DNA of 20,839 nt from Spirochaetota bacterium (GCA_009908925.1 JAAAOH010000306.1:1-20839), one strand, 5' to 3'. Shown: positions 8,166 to 16,388, counted from the stretch's first letter. A program made the numbers and translations. Notes: a model not told the origin generated them from the letters alone.

Positions 8166-9556
8166 GCCGATCCGCTGCCGCGCGACTCCCTCAGGTCCAG
8201 ACGGACCGGCACATCGGTGAAGCCGAACTCCTCACGGATGCGATTCACGATGTACCCCTGGTAGGAGCCGGGGAAGCCCCGGGCCCTGCTCACGAACAGC
8301 ACGAATACCACAGGGTGCGCGCTGACCTGAGTGATGTAGTGCAACTTCGCTCTCTTGCCGCGGACATACGGCGGCGGGGTCAGCTCCGTCCACGACGCAA
8401 GTGCCCGGTTGAGCTCGCCGGTGCCGATACGCTTCTGGAGCTGCGCGTATGCACGGTAGGTGGTATCAAGGAGCTTGTTGAAACCGGACTTCTCGGTAGC
8501 CGACACCGGCACGATGGGAGCGAAAGAGAGAATGGGGAAAACGAAGCGGATACGGTCGCTCACCGCGTTTAGAGCGTTCGTGATGCCCTCCATGAGGTCC
8601 CACTTGTTCAGAACGAGCAGCAGCCCGCGGCCCCGTTCGACGATGAGGCGCGCAATCTTCTTGTCCTGCTCCGAGAGCCCCTTCTCTGCATCGACGAGCA
8701 GTAGCACGATGTCCGCTTCCGCAATGGAGCCGATGGCCCGATTGACCGAGTAGTACTCGACGTTCTCGGTGACGCTCTGCTTTCGCCTGATTCCGGCTGT
8801 GTCGAGAAGCTCGTACACCACGCCCCGATACTCGAACGTACCCTCCACCACGTCACGGGTGGTCCCGGGGATCTCCGATACCAGGGAGGTATCCGAGCCG
8901 GTAAGCGCGTTGACCAGGGTCGACTTGCCGGTGTTCGGCTGGCCGAGCACCGCAACCCGAATGTGTCGCTGCTCCTCGGCGGCTTCGGGACCGGGGCCGC
9001 CCAGGGCGTCGACCTCGCTCGCAGCCTCGCTCCCGGCCTCGGCTTCCTCCTGGTCCTCGAGCCGCCGCAGGACGACCTCGATGAGTGCATCGACGTTTCG
9101 TCCGTGCTCGGCGGAGACCGGAACGACATCCGCGAAACCGTATCGGTAAAAGTTCCACGCCTCGTGTTCGCGGGCCTCGTTGTCGACCTTGTTCACGGCA
9201 AGCACGACACGGTCCCGCACCGGGGCGAGCTGCTCCATGTAGCTCTCGTCCTCGGGCGCCACCATGGTGACGTCCATCACCAGTACGATGACGTCGGCGA
9301 TGAAGGCGGCCTCGAGGCTGCGCTGTGCAACGATGGGGTCGAAGCGCTCGCTGCTCTCGGTGTACCCGCCGGTATCGAGCAGCCGCACGCGGCGCCCCTC
9401 CACCGTCCAGTCGGCCTCCACGGCATCCCGGGTGACACCCGGCGTGGGGTCGGTGATGGCCCTGCGTTTGCGTATGAGTCGGTTGAAGAGTGTGGACTTG
9501 CCCACGTTGGGTCGCCCGACGACGGCGACGGTGGGATCAGTAGACCGAGACGTCAA
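8162..9556 (-). CDS. der: Ribosome-assembly GTPase Der (EngA), tandem G domains
   Basis: 464 residues from a TTG at 9556 that has GGAG six bases upstream and puts the first P-loop at residues 14-21, as usual in Der. An ATG at 9598 would add 14 residues but lies well inside ptsI and lacks a ribosome site. G domain 1 shows GRPNVGKS, DTGGY and NKVDN; G domain 2 shows GQPNTGKS, DTAGIRR and NKWDLM; the C-terminal third is the KH-like domain (TPPPYVRGKRAKLHYITQ). The two G domains are joined by a long acidic linker (EDQEEAEAGSEAASEVDA). Der binds GTP twice and is needed for 50S ribosomal subunit maturation. It overlaps the end of ptsI by 20 bases and the MerR gene by four, so all three are co-translated from one message. 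Confidence 0.95.
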   Translation of the reverse strand: MTSRSTDPTVAVVGRPNVGKSTLFNRLIRKRRAITDPTPGVTRDAVEADWTVEGRRVRLLDTGGYTESSERFDPIVAQRSLEAAFIADVIVLVMDVTMVAPEDESYMEQLAPVRDRVVLAVNKVDNEAREHEAWNFYRYGFADVVPVSAEHGRNVDALIEVVLRRLEDQEEAEAGSEAASEVDALGGPGPEAAEEQRHIRVAVLGQPNTGKSTLVNALTGSDTSLVSEIPGTTRDVVEGTFEYRGVVYELLDTAGIRRKQSVTENVEYYSVNRAIGSIAEADIVLLLVDAEKGLSEQDKKIARLIVERGRGLLLVLNKWDLMEGITNALNAVSDRIRFVFPILSFAPIVPVSATEKSGFNKLLDTTYRAYAQLQKRIGTGELNRALASWTELTPPPYVRGKRAKLHYITQVSAHPVVFVLFVSRARGFPGSYQGYIVNRIREEFGFTDVPVRLDLRESRGSGSA

Positions 9557-11282
9557 ATCGACGCTCCATGAGGTTCTGCACGTAACGATCGACCTCATCG
9601 TAGGACTTCATGTCCATGACCGTTCCAACGATTTCCTGTGCCTCGGCCATCGAGGTGGAACGAATGATACGCTTGACCTCCGGCACCACAGACGCACTCA
9701 TACTGAACTCGTCCAGTCCGAGACCGAGCAGCACGATCGTGGCCAGCGGGTCACCGGCCATCTCGCCGCACATGCCCACCGAAATGCCCGAACCGTGGGC
9801 ACTCTCGATGACCATTCGCAGAAGCCGGAGCACACCCGGGTGGAACGGCTCGTAGAGATAGGCGATCCGCTCGTTTCCGCGGTCGACGGCCACCGTGTAC
9901 TGAATGAGATCGTTCGTACCGATGGAAAAGAAGTCGGCTCGCCGTGCCAGGATATCTGCGGTCATAGCGGCGGAGGGTACCTCGATCATGAGACCGACAG
10001 GCACGCTCTCGTCGAAGGGCACATCCTTGTCCCGCAGATCCGCTTTGACCTCCTCGAGGACCTCGAGGGCCTGATTCAGCTCCTCGACTCCCGAGATCAT
10101 CGGAAACATGATGCGAAGCTGACCGTGCACCGACGCCCGCAGAAGGGCTCGGAGCTGCTGCTTGAAGAGATCCGGACGCGCGAGGCAGAAGCGGATGGCC
10201 CGCCATCCGAGGATGGGGTTTCTCTCGGCGAAACCGCCGAGCTCAGGCACGACTTTGTCACCCCCCACGTCGAGAGTTCGGATCGTTACCGGCTTGTTAT
10301 CGATCGCCTTGAGAACGTGAGAGTATGCCTCGTATTGCTCCTCCTCACTGGGCAGGCCCTGTGGCCTGAGAAAGAGGAACTCCGAGCGGTAGAGACCGAT
10401 GCCGTCGGTGCCGTGAGTGAGCACCGCGTCGACCTCCTCGGGCACCTCGATGTTCGCCATGAGCTGGATGAGCTTGCCGTCGCCGGTTTCGGCGGGAAGC
10501 TCATTGAGGTCCATAAGCTGGATTTCGTGACGACGCCACTCCTGCTGCACGCGCAGATACTCGTTGTACGTCTCTTCGTCAGGGTCGACGACGACGCGGC
10601 CGCGATTTCCGTCCACGATAACGGTCTGACCGTACCCGACCTCCTGGCTGATGGACGACAACCCGAGCACCGCGGGGATCTCGAAGGAGCGGGCGAGGAT
10701 AGCCGTGTGTGAGGTCTTGCCGCCCGCGTCGGTGACGATGCCCTGAATGGCGCGCTTGTTCATCGCAACCGCGTCGCTCGGAAGGAGATCATGAGCGACG
10801 AGGATGACGTCGGTCTCGATGTCGGCAAGGGAGATGCGCTCGCGATGCATGAGATGGTTGAGCACCCGCTTGGATACGTCGCGGATGTCTGCGGTGCGCT
10901 CGCGCAGATAGTCGTCTTCGGTGGAACCGAGGCGATCGATGAGCTCCTGTATCGCCTTGTAGAGGATCCACTCAACATTCATCTGCTCTTCGTTCAGCCG
11001 CTGTTCCACGTTGGAGTGGAACTCCGGATCTTCGAGCATCAGAAGATGAGAATCGAGGAAGCCCGCGTTCTTCTTGCCCTTCTCGGTCTCCGCGGCCTGC
11101 TCGCGCAGGGCTTCGAGCTCTTCGCCGGCACGCCGGACCGCGGTCCGGAAACGCTCGAGCTCGCTTGCGAGGTCCTCGAAGGCTACTTCGTACTTGGGCA
11201 CGCGCGGGTTGTCTTCGAGGTACACAAAGGCCGGTCCGATAGCGATACCGGGCGAGGCCGAGATACCGTGGAATTCCTGCAT
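9537..11282 (-). CDS. ptsI: Phosphoenolpyruvate-protein phosphotransferase (PTS enzyme I)
   Basis: 581 residues, typical for enzyme I. The N-terminal half carries the phosphohistidine site GGKTSHTAILARS with His192. The C-terminal PEP-binding barrel shows GIGLYRSEFLFL, MFPMISGVEEL, SIGTNDLIQYT and the Cys-containing SVGMCGEMAGDP. Enzyme I transfers phosphate from PEP to HPr at the head of the sugar phosphotransferase chain in the cytoplasm. No gene for HPr or for an enzyme II is in the window, so it may serve sugar uptake encoded elsewhere or a regulatory PTS. It is the first gene of the long minus-strand operon. The ATG lies only nine bases after the -10 element and has no clear ribosome site, suggesting a leaderless message. 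Confidence 0.95.
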   Translation of the reverse strand: MQEFHGISASPGIAIGPAFVYLEDNPRVPKYEVAFEDLASELERFRTAVRRAGEELEALREQAAETEKGKKNAGFLDSHLLMLEDPEFHSNVEQRLNEEQMNVEWILYKAIQELIDRLGSTEDDYLRERTADIRDVSKRVLNHLMHRERISLADIETDVILVAHDLLPSDAVAMNKRAIQGIVTDAGGKTSHTAILARSFEIPAVLGLSSISQEVGYGQTVIVDGNRGRVVVDPDEETYNEYLRVQQEWRRHEIQLMDLNELPAETGDGKLIQLMANIEVPEEVDAVLTHGTDGIGLYRSEFLFLRPQGLPSEEEQYEAYSHVLKAIDNKPVTIRTLDVGGDKVVPELGGFAERNPILGWRAIRFCLARPDLFKQQLRALLRASVHGQLRIMFPMISGVEELNQALEVLEEVKADLRDKDVPFDESVPVGLMIEVPSAAMTADILARRADFFSIGTNDLIQYTVAVDRGNERIAYLYEPFHPGVLRLLRMVIESAHGSGISVGMCGEMAGDPLATIVLLGLGLDEFSMSASVVPEVKRIIRSTSMAEAQEIVGTVMDMKSYDEVDRYVQNLMERRFDVSVY

Positions 11283-11291
11283 TGCGTCTCA

Positions 11292-11321
11292 ACTATAGGG
11301 CGATTCACGAGACGGTGTCAA
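11292..11321 (-). promoter_or_regulatory. Sigma70-type promoter for ptsI and the downstream operon
   Basis: On the minus strand TTGACA (11321-11316) is followed after 18 bases by TATAGT (11297-11292). Transcription would start near 11285, about three bases before the ptsI ATG. It is the only good promoter I can see for the eight-gene minus-strand run. Confidence 0.65.
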
Positions 11322-11363
11322 ACATGTGAACACAGCGCGCTGGCCGCGGTGAGGCCGCATCGA

Positions 11364-11369
11364 TATATT
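11364..11369 (+). promoter_or_regulatory. Possible -10 element for the deacetylase-like gene
   Basis: TATATT stands eight bases before the ATG at 11378, in a GC-rich setting, and no ribosome site is present. The matching -35 region is poor. If this is the -10 element the message is essentially leaderless. Confidence 0.35.
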
Positions 11370-11377
11370 ACGCACCC

Positions 11378-12292
11378 ATGGGAGTTCCGCTCGTCTACTA
11401 CCCGCTCTACACCACGCCCTTTCCCGAAGGACATCGATTCCCGATGCCAAAGTTCCGTATGATCTATGAGATTCTCGTCGAAGACGGCATCGCCGAGGAG
11501 GGGTCCGTGTTCCGGCCCGAGCCCGCCTCCCGCGAGCTTCTCTCGCTCGTGCATGAGTTCGGCTACATCGATGCATTCACCGCCGGAACCCTCGACCCGA
11601 AGGCGATGCGGCGCATCGGACTGCCGTGGAGCGAAGAGATCGTCGAGCGCACCCGGGCCGCGGTGGCGGGAACGCTACTCGCGGCGCGCCTGGCACTGAG
11701 CCACGGGATCGCCTGCAACACCGCCGGAGGAACCCATCACGCGCACCCCGACTTCGGGTCCGGATTCTGCATTTTCAATGATCTCGCCGTGGCGGCAAAG
11801 CGGCTGACGAGCGACGGCACCGTTGATCGGGTACTCATCGTCGACCTCGATGTCCACCAGGGTGACGGTACCGCCCGCGCATTCTCCGACGATCCGGCGG
11901 TTTTCACCTTTTCCATGCATTCGGGGAAGAACTTCCCGTTTCACAAACAGTCGAGCGACCTCGATGTGGAGCTCGACGACGGCCTCGACGATGAGGAGTA
12001 TCTGCGGATACTTGCCGCGCATCTTCCCGACCTCCTCGAAGAGCTCCGCCCCGACATCGTGCTCTACGACGCCGGAGTCGACCCCCATGCGGCCGACCGC
12101 CTCGGCAGGCTCGAGATGACCGACCGGGGACTCGCCCGGCGCGATGCCTACGTACTCGACCATTGTCTGCGACGGGGCATACCGGTGGCCGGAGTGATCG
12201 GCGGCGGATACTCCGCGGACCATCGCGCACTCGCCCGGCGGCACACCACCATTCATCGGGCGGCGCACGATGCGTTCATGGCGCGCACTTGA
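11378..12292 (+). CDS. Histone-deacetylase-like Zn-dependent amidohydrolase
   Basis: 304 residues, the usual length of bacterial single-domain deacetylase-superfamily enzymes. The catalytic set is complete: the His pair in GGTHHAHPD (His120, His121), metal ligands Asp158 and His160 in DLDVHQGDGT, Asp235 in DAGVDPHAADRLG, and the catalytic Tyr278 in GGGYS. GFCIFNDLA is also typical. Members remove acetyl groups from lysines, polyamines or small amides using Zn; the compact form resembles HDAC11-type proteins. The substrate here cannot be read from sequence. It is divergent from ptsI, with 95 bases between start codons, and is followed 42 bases later by the GerMN gene on the same strand. Confidence 0.88.
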   Translation: MGVPLVYYPLYTTPFPEGHRFPMPKFRMIYEILVEDGIAEEGSVFRPEPASRELLSLVHEFGYIDAFTAGTLDPKAMRRIGLPWSEEIVERTRAAVAGTLLAARLALSHGIACNTAGGTHHAHPDFGSGFCIFNDLAVAAKRLTSDGTVDRVLIVDLDVHQGDGTARAFSDDPAVFTFSMHSGKNFPFHKQSSDLDVELDDGLDDEEYLRILAAHLPDLLEELRPDIVLYDAGVDPHAADRLGRLEMTDRGLARRDAYVLDHCLRRGIPVAGVIGGGYSADHRALARRHTTIHRAAHDAFMART

Positions 12293-12318
12293 GCGTAAAC
12301 AGCGAGCCCGTTACGGAC

Positions 12319-12324
12319 GATAAT
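12319..12324 (+). promoter_or_regulatory. Possible -10 element for the GerMN-domain gene
   Basis: GATAAT lies ten bases before the ATG at 12335, in an AT-rich patch (TAATTAAAAA) that stands out from its surroundings. No ribosome site precedes the ATG and no good -35 hexamer is visible, so the call is tentative. Confidence 0.35.
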
Positions 12325-12334
12325 TAAAAACGAT

Positions 12335-13192
12335 ATGGCACGCTCTAAACGGAAGAAACGCGCATCGGTGGGCATTCTGTTCTGGATCGCCTTCGTGCTC
12401 TTCGTTGCGGTGGTCTTCCTCTACAACAAGCAGAACATCGAAAACGTGCTCGAGACGACCGGACTGGTGGAAGTGCTTTCCGACCGGGTCGGATTATCCG
12501 ACGACGACGAGCCCGAAGTCACGCGGGAAGACGGCGACGGCGGACAGCCGGTGCCGGAGGACGAGCCGGAGCTCGAGCCGGTGGAGCCGCCCGTGGAGGA
12601 GACCCCGCCGCGAGAGCCCGAGTCGGAGTCGGAGTCGGAGCCGGAGCCCGAGCCCGAGCCGGCAGAGGAGCCGACCCCGGAACCGCGCGACGATCCCGAG
12701 GTCGCCGCGGAGCCCGAGGCACCTCCCCGAGAGCCCGAGGACCGGGAGGAACCCGAGGTGCAACCCCGCCGGCGCACATCACGCATCTACTACATCCGGG
12801 TGACCGAGGACGGCACGATTTATCCGCATCAGGTAGAACGGATGGTGAGCTACGTTGACAGCCCCATGACGCAGACCCTCAACGCTCTGCTCAAGGGCCC
12901 AACTACGGAGGAGCTGAACCTCGGCCTCCTCAACCTAATCCCCGAGAACACGCAGCTGATCTCAGCTGCGGTCGAAGACGGCGTGGCATACCTGAACTTC
13001 AACGAGTCCTTCCGCTTCAATCCCATGGGTGTGGAGGGGTTCGTGGCCCAGCTGCAGCAGATCATCTACTCGACCACGGAGTTCCCCACCGTAGATCGGG
13101 TGCAGATACTCATCGACGGAAAGCACGTGGACTATCTCGGCGGCGAGGGCATCTACATCGGAGATCCCATCGGCCGAAATACATTCGGCTGA
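12335..13192 (+). CDS. GerMN-domain membrane-anchored protein
   Basis: 285 residues. A strongly basic N terminus (MARSKRKKR) precedes one membrane helix at about residues 12-30, placing the remainder outside the inner membrane. Residues of about 55-148 form an acidic, proline-rich, disordered linker dominated by Glu-Pro. Residues of about 150-270 match the GerMN domain (LLKGPTTEELNLGLLNLIPE, VEDGVAYLNFNESF, VQILIDGKHVDYL), known from spore germination protein GerM and from lipoproteins such as LpqB. In a diderm without sporulation genes nearby, a periplasmic cell-wall-related role is likely but unproven. The gene converges on tlyA, with only eight bases between the stop codons. Confidence 0.85.
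   Translation: MARSKRKKRASVGILFWIAFVLFVAVVFLYNKQNIENVLETTGLVEVLSDRVGLSDDDEPEVTREDGDGGQPVPEDEPELEPVEPPVEETPPREPESESESEPEPEPEPAEEPTPEPRDDPEVAAEPEAPPREPEDREEPEVQPRRRTSRIYYIRVTEDGTIYPHQVERMVSYVDSPMTQTLNALLKGPTTEELNLGLLNLIPENTQLISAAVEDGVAYLNFNESFRFNPMGVEGFVAQLQQIIYSTTEFPTVDRVQILIDGKHVDYLGGEGIYIGDPIGRNTFG
12614..12661. repeat. Hexanucleotide repeat coding for Glu-Pro/Glu-Ser dipeptides
   Basis: Eight consecutive hexamers of the form GAG-CCS or GAG-TCG encode residues 94-109 of the GerMN protein as alternating Glu-Pro and Glu-Ser. Length change by slippage would stay in frame and alter only the linker. Confidence 0.8.
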
Positions 13193-13200
13193 CGGGGGTA

Positions 13201-13971
13201 TCAAGAAGCGTGTTGGTCGACAGCCTCCACCAGGGCCTCGGGTGACGGCCCCGCAGTCTCGCTGAAAAGCGCAAGGAACTCGTAGTTGCCGCGTCGTCCG
13301 CGGATCGGCGACTCGATGAGCCGGCGGGCATGCGCTCCTTCTGCTGCCAGGCGGTCGAGGGTGTCGGCAAGGATCCCGAGCGCATCCTCTCGGCGGCGCA
13401 CAACTCCGTCGAAGGACGCCGGCGGGTCCTTCCACTCGAACTGTGGCTTCACCAGGGCAATGAACCAGTGCTCGGCGGTGAGCGCCAACAGGCTTGCCGA
13501 CACCCCCGAGAGAGAGCGAAAGCTGAGGTCACATACCGCGGCATCGGCCGGCGGATCGAGGTGCCCCACCTCGGTGATGTTGGTGGATTCATGGACGATC
13601 ACGCGTTCATCGCGGCGAAGGCTGTAGGCAAGCTGATTGAATCCGACGTCGACGGCGTGAACCCGTGTCGCTCCACGCTGCAGCAGGCAATCGGTGAACC
13701 CGCCGGTGCTCGCCCCCGCATCCAGAAACACCTTTCCCTCGACGCTGATTTCCCAGGTGGCAAGCGCGGCGCCGAGCTTCTCGCCGCCGCGGGAGACGAA
13801 GCCACGACCGGCGAGCACGATCTCCGCCGTCGGGGCGACGGGACGCTTCGGGTCCTTCACGCGCTCGCCGTCCACCATGACCTCGCCACAGAGCACACGT
13901 GCGAAGAGCTCGTCTTTCTTCTCGTCGGGGTAGGTTTGTTGCAGCAGCGACAGCAGGGGGCGCTTGGCCAC
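13201..13971 (-). CDS. tlyA: TlyA-type rRNA 2'-O-methyltransferase (S4 and FtsJ domains)
   Basis: 256 residues from a GTG at 13971 with an AGAGG site seven bases upstream. The N-terminal 60 residues are an S4 RNA-binding domain. The FtsJ-like methyltransferase domain follows, with GRGFVSRGGEKL, SAM motif I LDAGASTGGFTDCLL (residues 83-97) and AVDVG. The K-D-K-E catalytic set of this fold fits Lys65, Asp148 (CDLSF), Lys175 (VKPQFE) and Glu231 (GNYEF). TlyA methylates ribose 2'-OH groups in 16S and/or 23S rRNA, with capreomycin sensitivity as a known effect. The old name haemolysin is misleading. It is the last gene of the rny operon, 12 bases after ymdB. Confidence 0.92.
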   Translation of the reverse strand: MAKRPLLSLLQQTYPDEKKDELFARVLCGEVMVDGERVKDPKRPVAPTAEIVLAGRGFVSRGGEKLGAALATWEISVEGKVFLDAGASTGGFTDCLLQRGATRVHAVDVGFNQLAYSLRRDERVIVHESTNITEVGHLDPPADAAVCDLSFRSLSGVSASLLALTAEHWFIALVKPQFEWKDPPASFDGVVRRREDALGILADTLDRLAAEGAHARRLIESPIRGRRGNYEFLALFSETAGPSPEALVEAVDQHAS

Positions 13972-13983
13972 GACGGCGCCTCT

Positions 13984-14781
13984 CTAAACGAGGGATTCCT
14001 CGCGAACCCGCTCGATGGAAAGAGCATGGCCGCTCTCGAGGTCGACCTCTATGAAGGCGCCATGGATGACGCCGGGGGTGTCCGCGGGGCTGTTTCGCAG
14101 CGGCAGCTGGGTCTTCATCCGCTCTACCGATATCCCGGGGTCGAAGCCGATAACGCTGTCCCGCGGCGCGCAGGCCCCGAGATCGGAGATATAGGCGGTC
14201 CCTTTCGGCAGTACGCGCTCGTCGGCGGTTTGCACGTGGGTGTGTGTGCACACAACGGCGGCAACCTGGCCGTCGATGTGCCACGCCAGCGCCTCTTTCT
14301 CATGTGGCGCCTCCGCGTGGAACTCGACCAATAGGAGATCGGTCCCGTCTTTCAGCTTTCGGATGACTTCCTTTCCCTTACGAAAGGGGCAGTCCGTTGT
14401 CGGCATGCGAACCCGCCCCTGCAGGTTGATGACACCAACACGAACTCCTTTCGCCTCGACCACGCAGGTGCCGTGGCCGGGGTTGCCGCCCGGATAATTT
14501 GCCGGACGCAGTATCCGCTCTTCGGAGTCGAGGTAGGAGTAGGCTTCCTTGCGTTGCCAGACGTGGTTGCCGGTGGTCAGAACGTGGAAGCCGCTTGCGA
14601 AGAGCTCGGAGGCGATTTCCTCGGTGACACCAAAGCCGTCAGCGGCGTTCTCGGCGTTTATGGTGATGAAGTCGGCGGAGTACTGTTTGACGAGTTTGGC
14701 AACACTCGTGAGAACAGCCCGATAGCCGGGCTGTCCCACGATGTCGCCGAGCATGAGTACCCGAAAACGCTTACCGGGCAT
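13984..14781 (-). CDS. ymdB: YmdB-family metallophosphoesterase
   Basis: 265 residues, matching the family length. The dimetal phosphoesterase motifs appear in order: GDIVGQPG near the N terminus, NAENAADG, TTGNHVWQ, FHAEAP and CTHTHVQTADER, then ISDLGACAPRDSVIGFD. Family members hydrolyse 2',3'-cyclic nucleotide phosphodiesters, and YmdB of Bacillus influences biofilm and motility decisions. The gene sits directly after rny, as in many bacteria. Its ATG overlaps the rny stop by 11 bases, so the products are made together. A functional link to RNA turnover is inferred from this conserved pairing. Confidence 0.9.
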   Translation of the reverse strand: MPGKRFRVLMLGDIVGQPGYRAVLTSVAKLVKQYSADFITINAENAADGFGVTEEIASELFASGFHVLTTGNHVWQRKEAYSYLDSEERILRPANYPGGNPGHGTCVVEAKGVRVGVINLQGRVRMPTTDCPFRKGKEVIRKLKDGTDLLLVEFHAEAPHEKEALAWHIDGQVAAVVCTHTHVQTADERVLPKGTAYISDLGACAPRDSVIGFDPGISVERMKTQLPLRNSPADTPGVIHGAFIEVDLESGHALSIERVREESLV

Positions 14782-16300
14782 ACTCGATGATGCGGGTCTC
14801 GCGTATCATAGTCACCTTGATGCGTCCCGGATAGCGCAGCTGATTCTCGATCTCGCGCGCTATGCTCTTGGCCACGTCCTTGGCCTCGACGTCCGACACC
14901 TGTTCGTGGTCGACCATGATGCGGAGCTCGCGGCCGGCCTGTATGGCGTAGGCCTTTTCCACACCGTCGAACTGTTCCGCGATCTTCTCGAGGTTCTCCA
15001 GGCGCTTGATGTAATTATCCAGCGTCTCGCGGCGCGCGCCCGGGCGGGAGGCCGACAGGGCATCGGCAATCTGCACGATAACGGATTCCACGCAGCTGTG
15101 GGGAACATCACCGTGATGCGCCGCCACCGCGTTTATCACCCGATCGTCCTCACCAATGCGCTTGAGCAACTCCACCCCGAGCTCTATGTGGCTCGAGTCA
15201 CCATCACTCTCTATTCCCTTGCCGACGTCGTGGAGGAGGCCGCCACGCTTGGCGATCTCCCGGTCGGCGTCGAGCTCCGCGGCAATCATGCCCGCGAATA
15301 CCGACACTTCCTTGCTGTGCGCAAGGACGTTCTGACCGTAGCTCGTTCGGTATTGAAGTCGACCGAGTCCACGAATGGCTTCGGGCTTCATGTGATGGAT
15401 ACCGAGCTCGTAGAGGACCTTTTCGCCCTCCTCGTAGATGGACTGACTGATCTCACCGGTGACTTTCTGAACGACCTCTTCGATGCGCGTCGGGTGAATT
15501 CGACCGTCGGAGATAAGCCGCTCGAGCGAGCGTCGGGCGATCTCTTTTCGCACCGGGTCGAAGCAGGAGACAACAACCGCCTCGGGGGTATCGTCAATGA
15601 TGACGTCAACCCCGGTCAGTGTCTCGAGGGTCCGGATGTTTCGGCCTTCGCGGCCGATTATCCTCCCCTTCATCTCGTCGTTGGGGAGACTCACCGACGT
15701 GACGGTAACCTCCGCGTTGATCTCGGAGGCCTTGCGCTGAATGGTCGAGACGAGAATCTCGCGCGCCTGTTTGTCGGCGGTGAGGTTCGCCTCCTGCTCA
15801 ATCTTGTTTATCAGTCCCTGAGCCTCGTGGCGTGCCTCGTCCTCGAGGGACTGAACGATCATCTTCTTGGCGTCATCGGCGGTCAATCCCGATATGCGTT
15901 CGAGCTCTTCCCGCCACTGGGCCTCCTGTCGGCCCACATCCTCTTCTCGTTCTGCCAGTTTCCTCTCACGGTCGGTGAAGGCCTGCTGTTGTCTCTCGAC
16001 CGCAGCATGCTTCTGTTCTAGGTTTTCTTCCTTTTGCAGTACCCGCTTCTCGAACTTCTGGAGTTCGTTCCTGCGCTCCCTGAGCTCTCTTTCCTGTTCG
16101 TTTCGCTCCTGGAGTAACTCGTCCTTCGTTTCAAGAATCAGTTCCTTCTTCTTTGCTTCCGCTTCTTTTATCGCGTCTTTCTTCAGGCGTTCGGCTTTCT
16201 GTTCTGAGGAAGAAAGCTGAAATCTGGCATATAGCCATCGAATCGTCCAACCTAGAATCAAACCCGCAAGAGGAAGGGCTATGATCAGCATAAGCTGCAT
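14771..16300 (-). CDS. rny: Ribonuclease Y
   Basis: 509 residues from the ATG at 16300, which has GGAGGG five bases upstream; an in-frame GTG at 16306 overlaps that ribosome site and is unlikely. Residues of about 2-24 are the membrane anchor. Residues of about 28-140 are a charged coiled coil. The KH RNA-binding domain carries GRIIGREGRN (212-221), and the HD hydrolase domain carries GLLHDVGKG with His357 and Asp358, plus AAHHGDV. RNase Y is a membrane-bound endonuclease that starts mRNA decay. It leads an operon with ymdB and tlyA and has its own promoter. Confidence 0.96.
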   Translation of the reverse strand: MQLMLIIALPLAGLILGWTIRWLYARFQLSSSEQKAERLKKDAIKEAEAKKKELILETKDELLQERNEQERELRERRNELQKFEKRVLQKEENLEQKHAAVERQQQAFTDRERKLAEREEDVGRQEAQWREELERISGLTADDAKKMIVQSLEDEARHEAQGLINKIEQEANLTADKQAREILVSTIQRKASEINAEVTVTSVSLPNDEMKGRIIGREGRNIRTLETLTGVDVIIDDTPEAVVVSCFDPVRKEIARRSLERLISDGRIHPTRIEEVVQKVTGEISQSIYEEGEKVLYELGIHHMKPEAIRGLGRLQYRTSYGQNVLAHSKEVSVFAGMIAAELDADREIAKRGGLLHDVGKGIESDGDSSHIELGVELLKRIGEDDRVINAVAAHHGDVPHSCVESVIVQIADALSASRPGARRETLDNYIKRLENLEKIAEQFDGVEKAYAIQAGRELRIMVDHEQVSDVEAKDVAKSIAREIENQLRYPGRIKVTMIRETRIIEYAR

Positions 16301-16330
16301 ACGCACCCTCCTGCGTCTGTATGATCCTTT

Positions 16331-16359
16331 AACCTAACCCAGTTAGAGCGTGGTGTCAA
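16331..16359 (-). promoter_or_regulatory. Sigma70-type promoter for rny-ymdB-tlyA
   Basis: On the minus strand TTGACA (16359-16354) is followed after 17 bases by TAGGTT (16336-16331). This gives a leader of roughly 24 bases that contains the GGAGGG ribosome site of rny. Confidence 0.65.
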
Positions 16360-16366
16360 TATGGAG

Positions 16367-16384
16367 TGTATATAGAACTATACA
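16367..16384. promoter_or_regulatory. Palindrome upstream of the rny promoter
   Basis: TGTATA and TATACA are separated by six bases, directly upstream of the rny -35 element and four bases past the stop of the gene upstream. It could be a regulator site or a weak terminator hairpin; there is no T-run to support termination. Confidence 0.3.
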
Positions 16385-16388
16385 GATA

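Noticed and set aside
9264..10712. Plus-strand open frame of 482 codons opposite ptsI and der
   Set aside because: It spans the junction of two clearly conserved genes on the other strand and its translation shows no recognisable motif.
13173..13189. GCCGAA/TTCGGC hairpin at the end of the GerMN gene as a bidirectional terminator
   Set aside because: The stem lies inside the coding sequence, is only six base pairs and has no T-run on either strand.
14741..16021. Plus-strand open frame of 426 codons opposite rny
   Set aside because: Antisense shadow of the conserved RNase Y gene; no ribosome site or family pattern.
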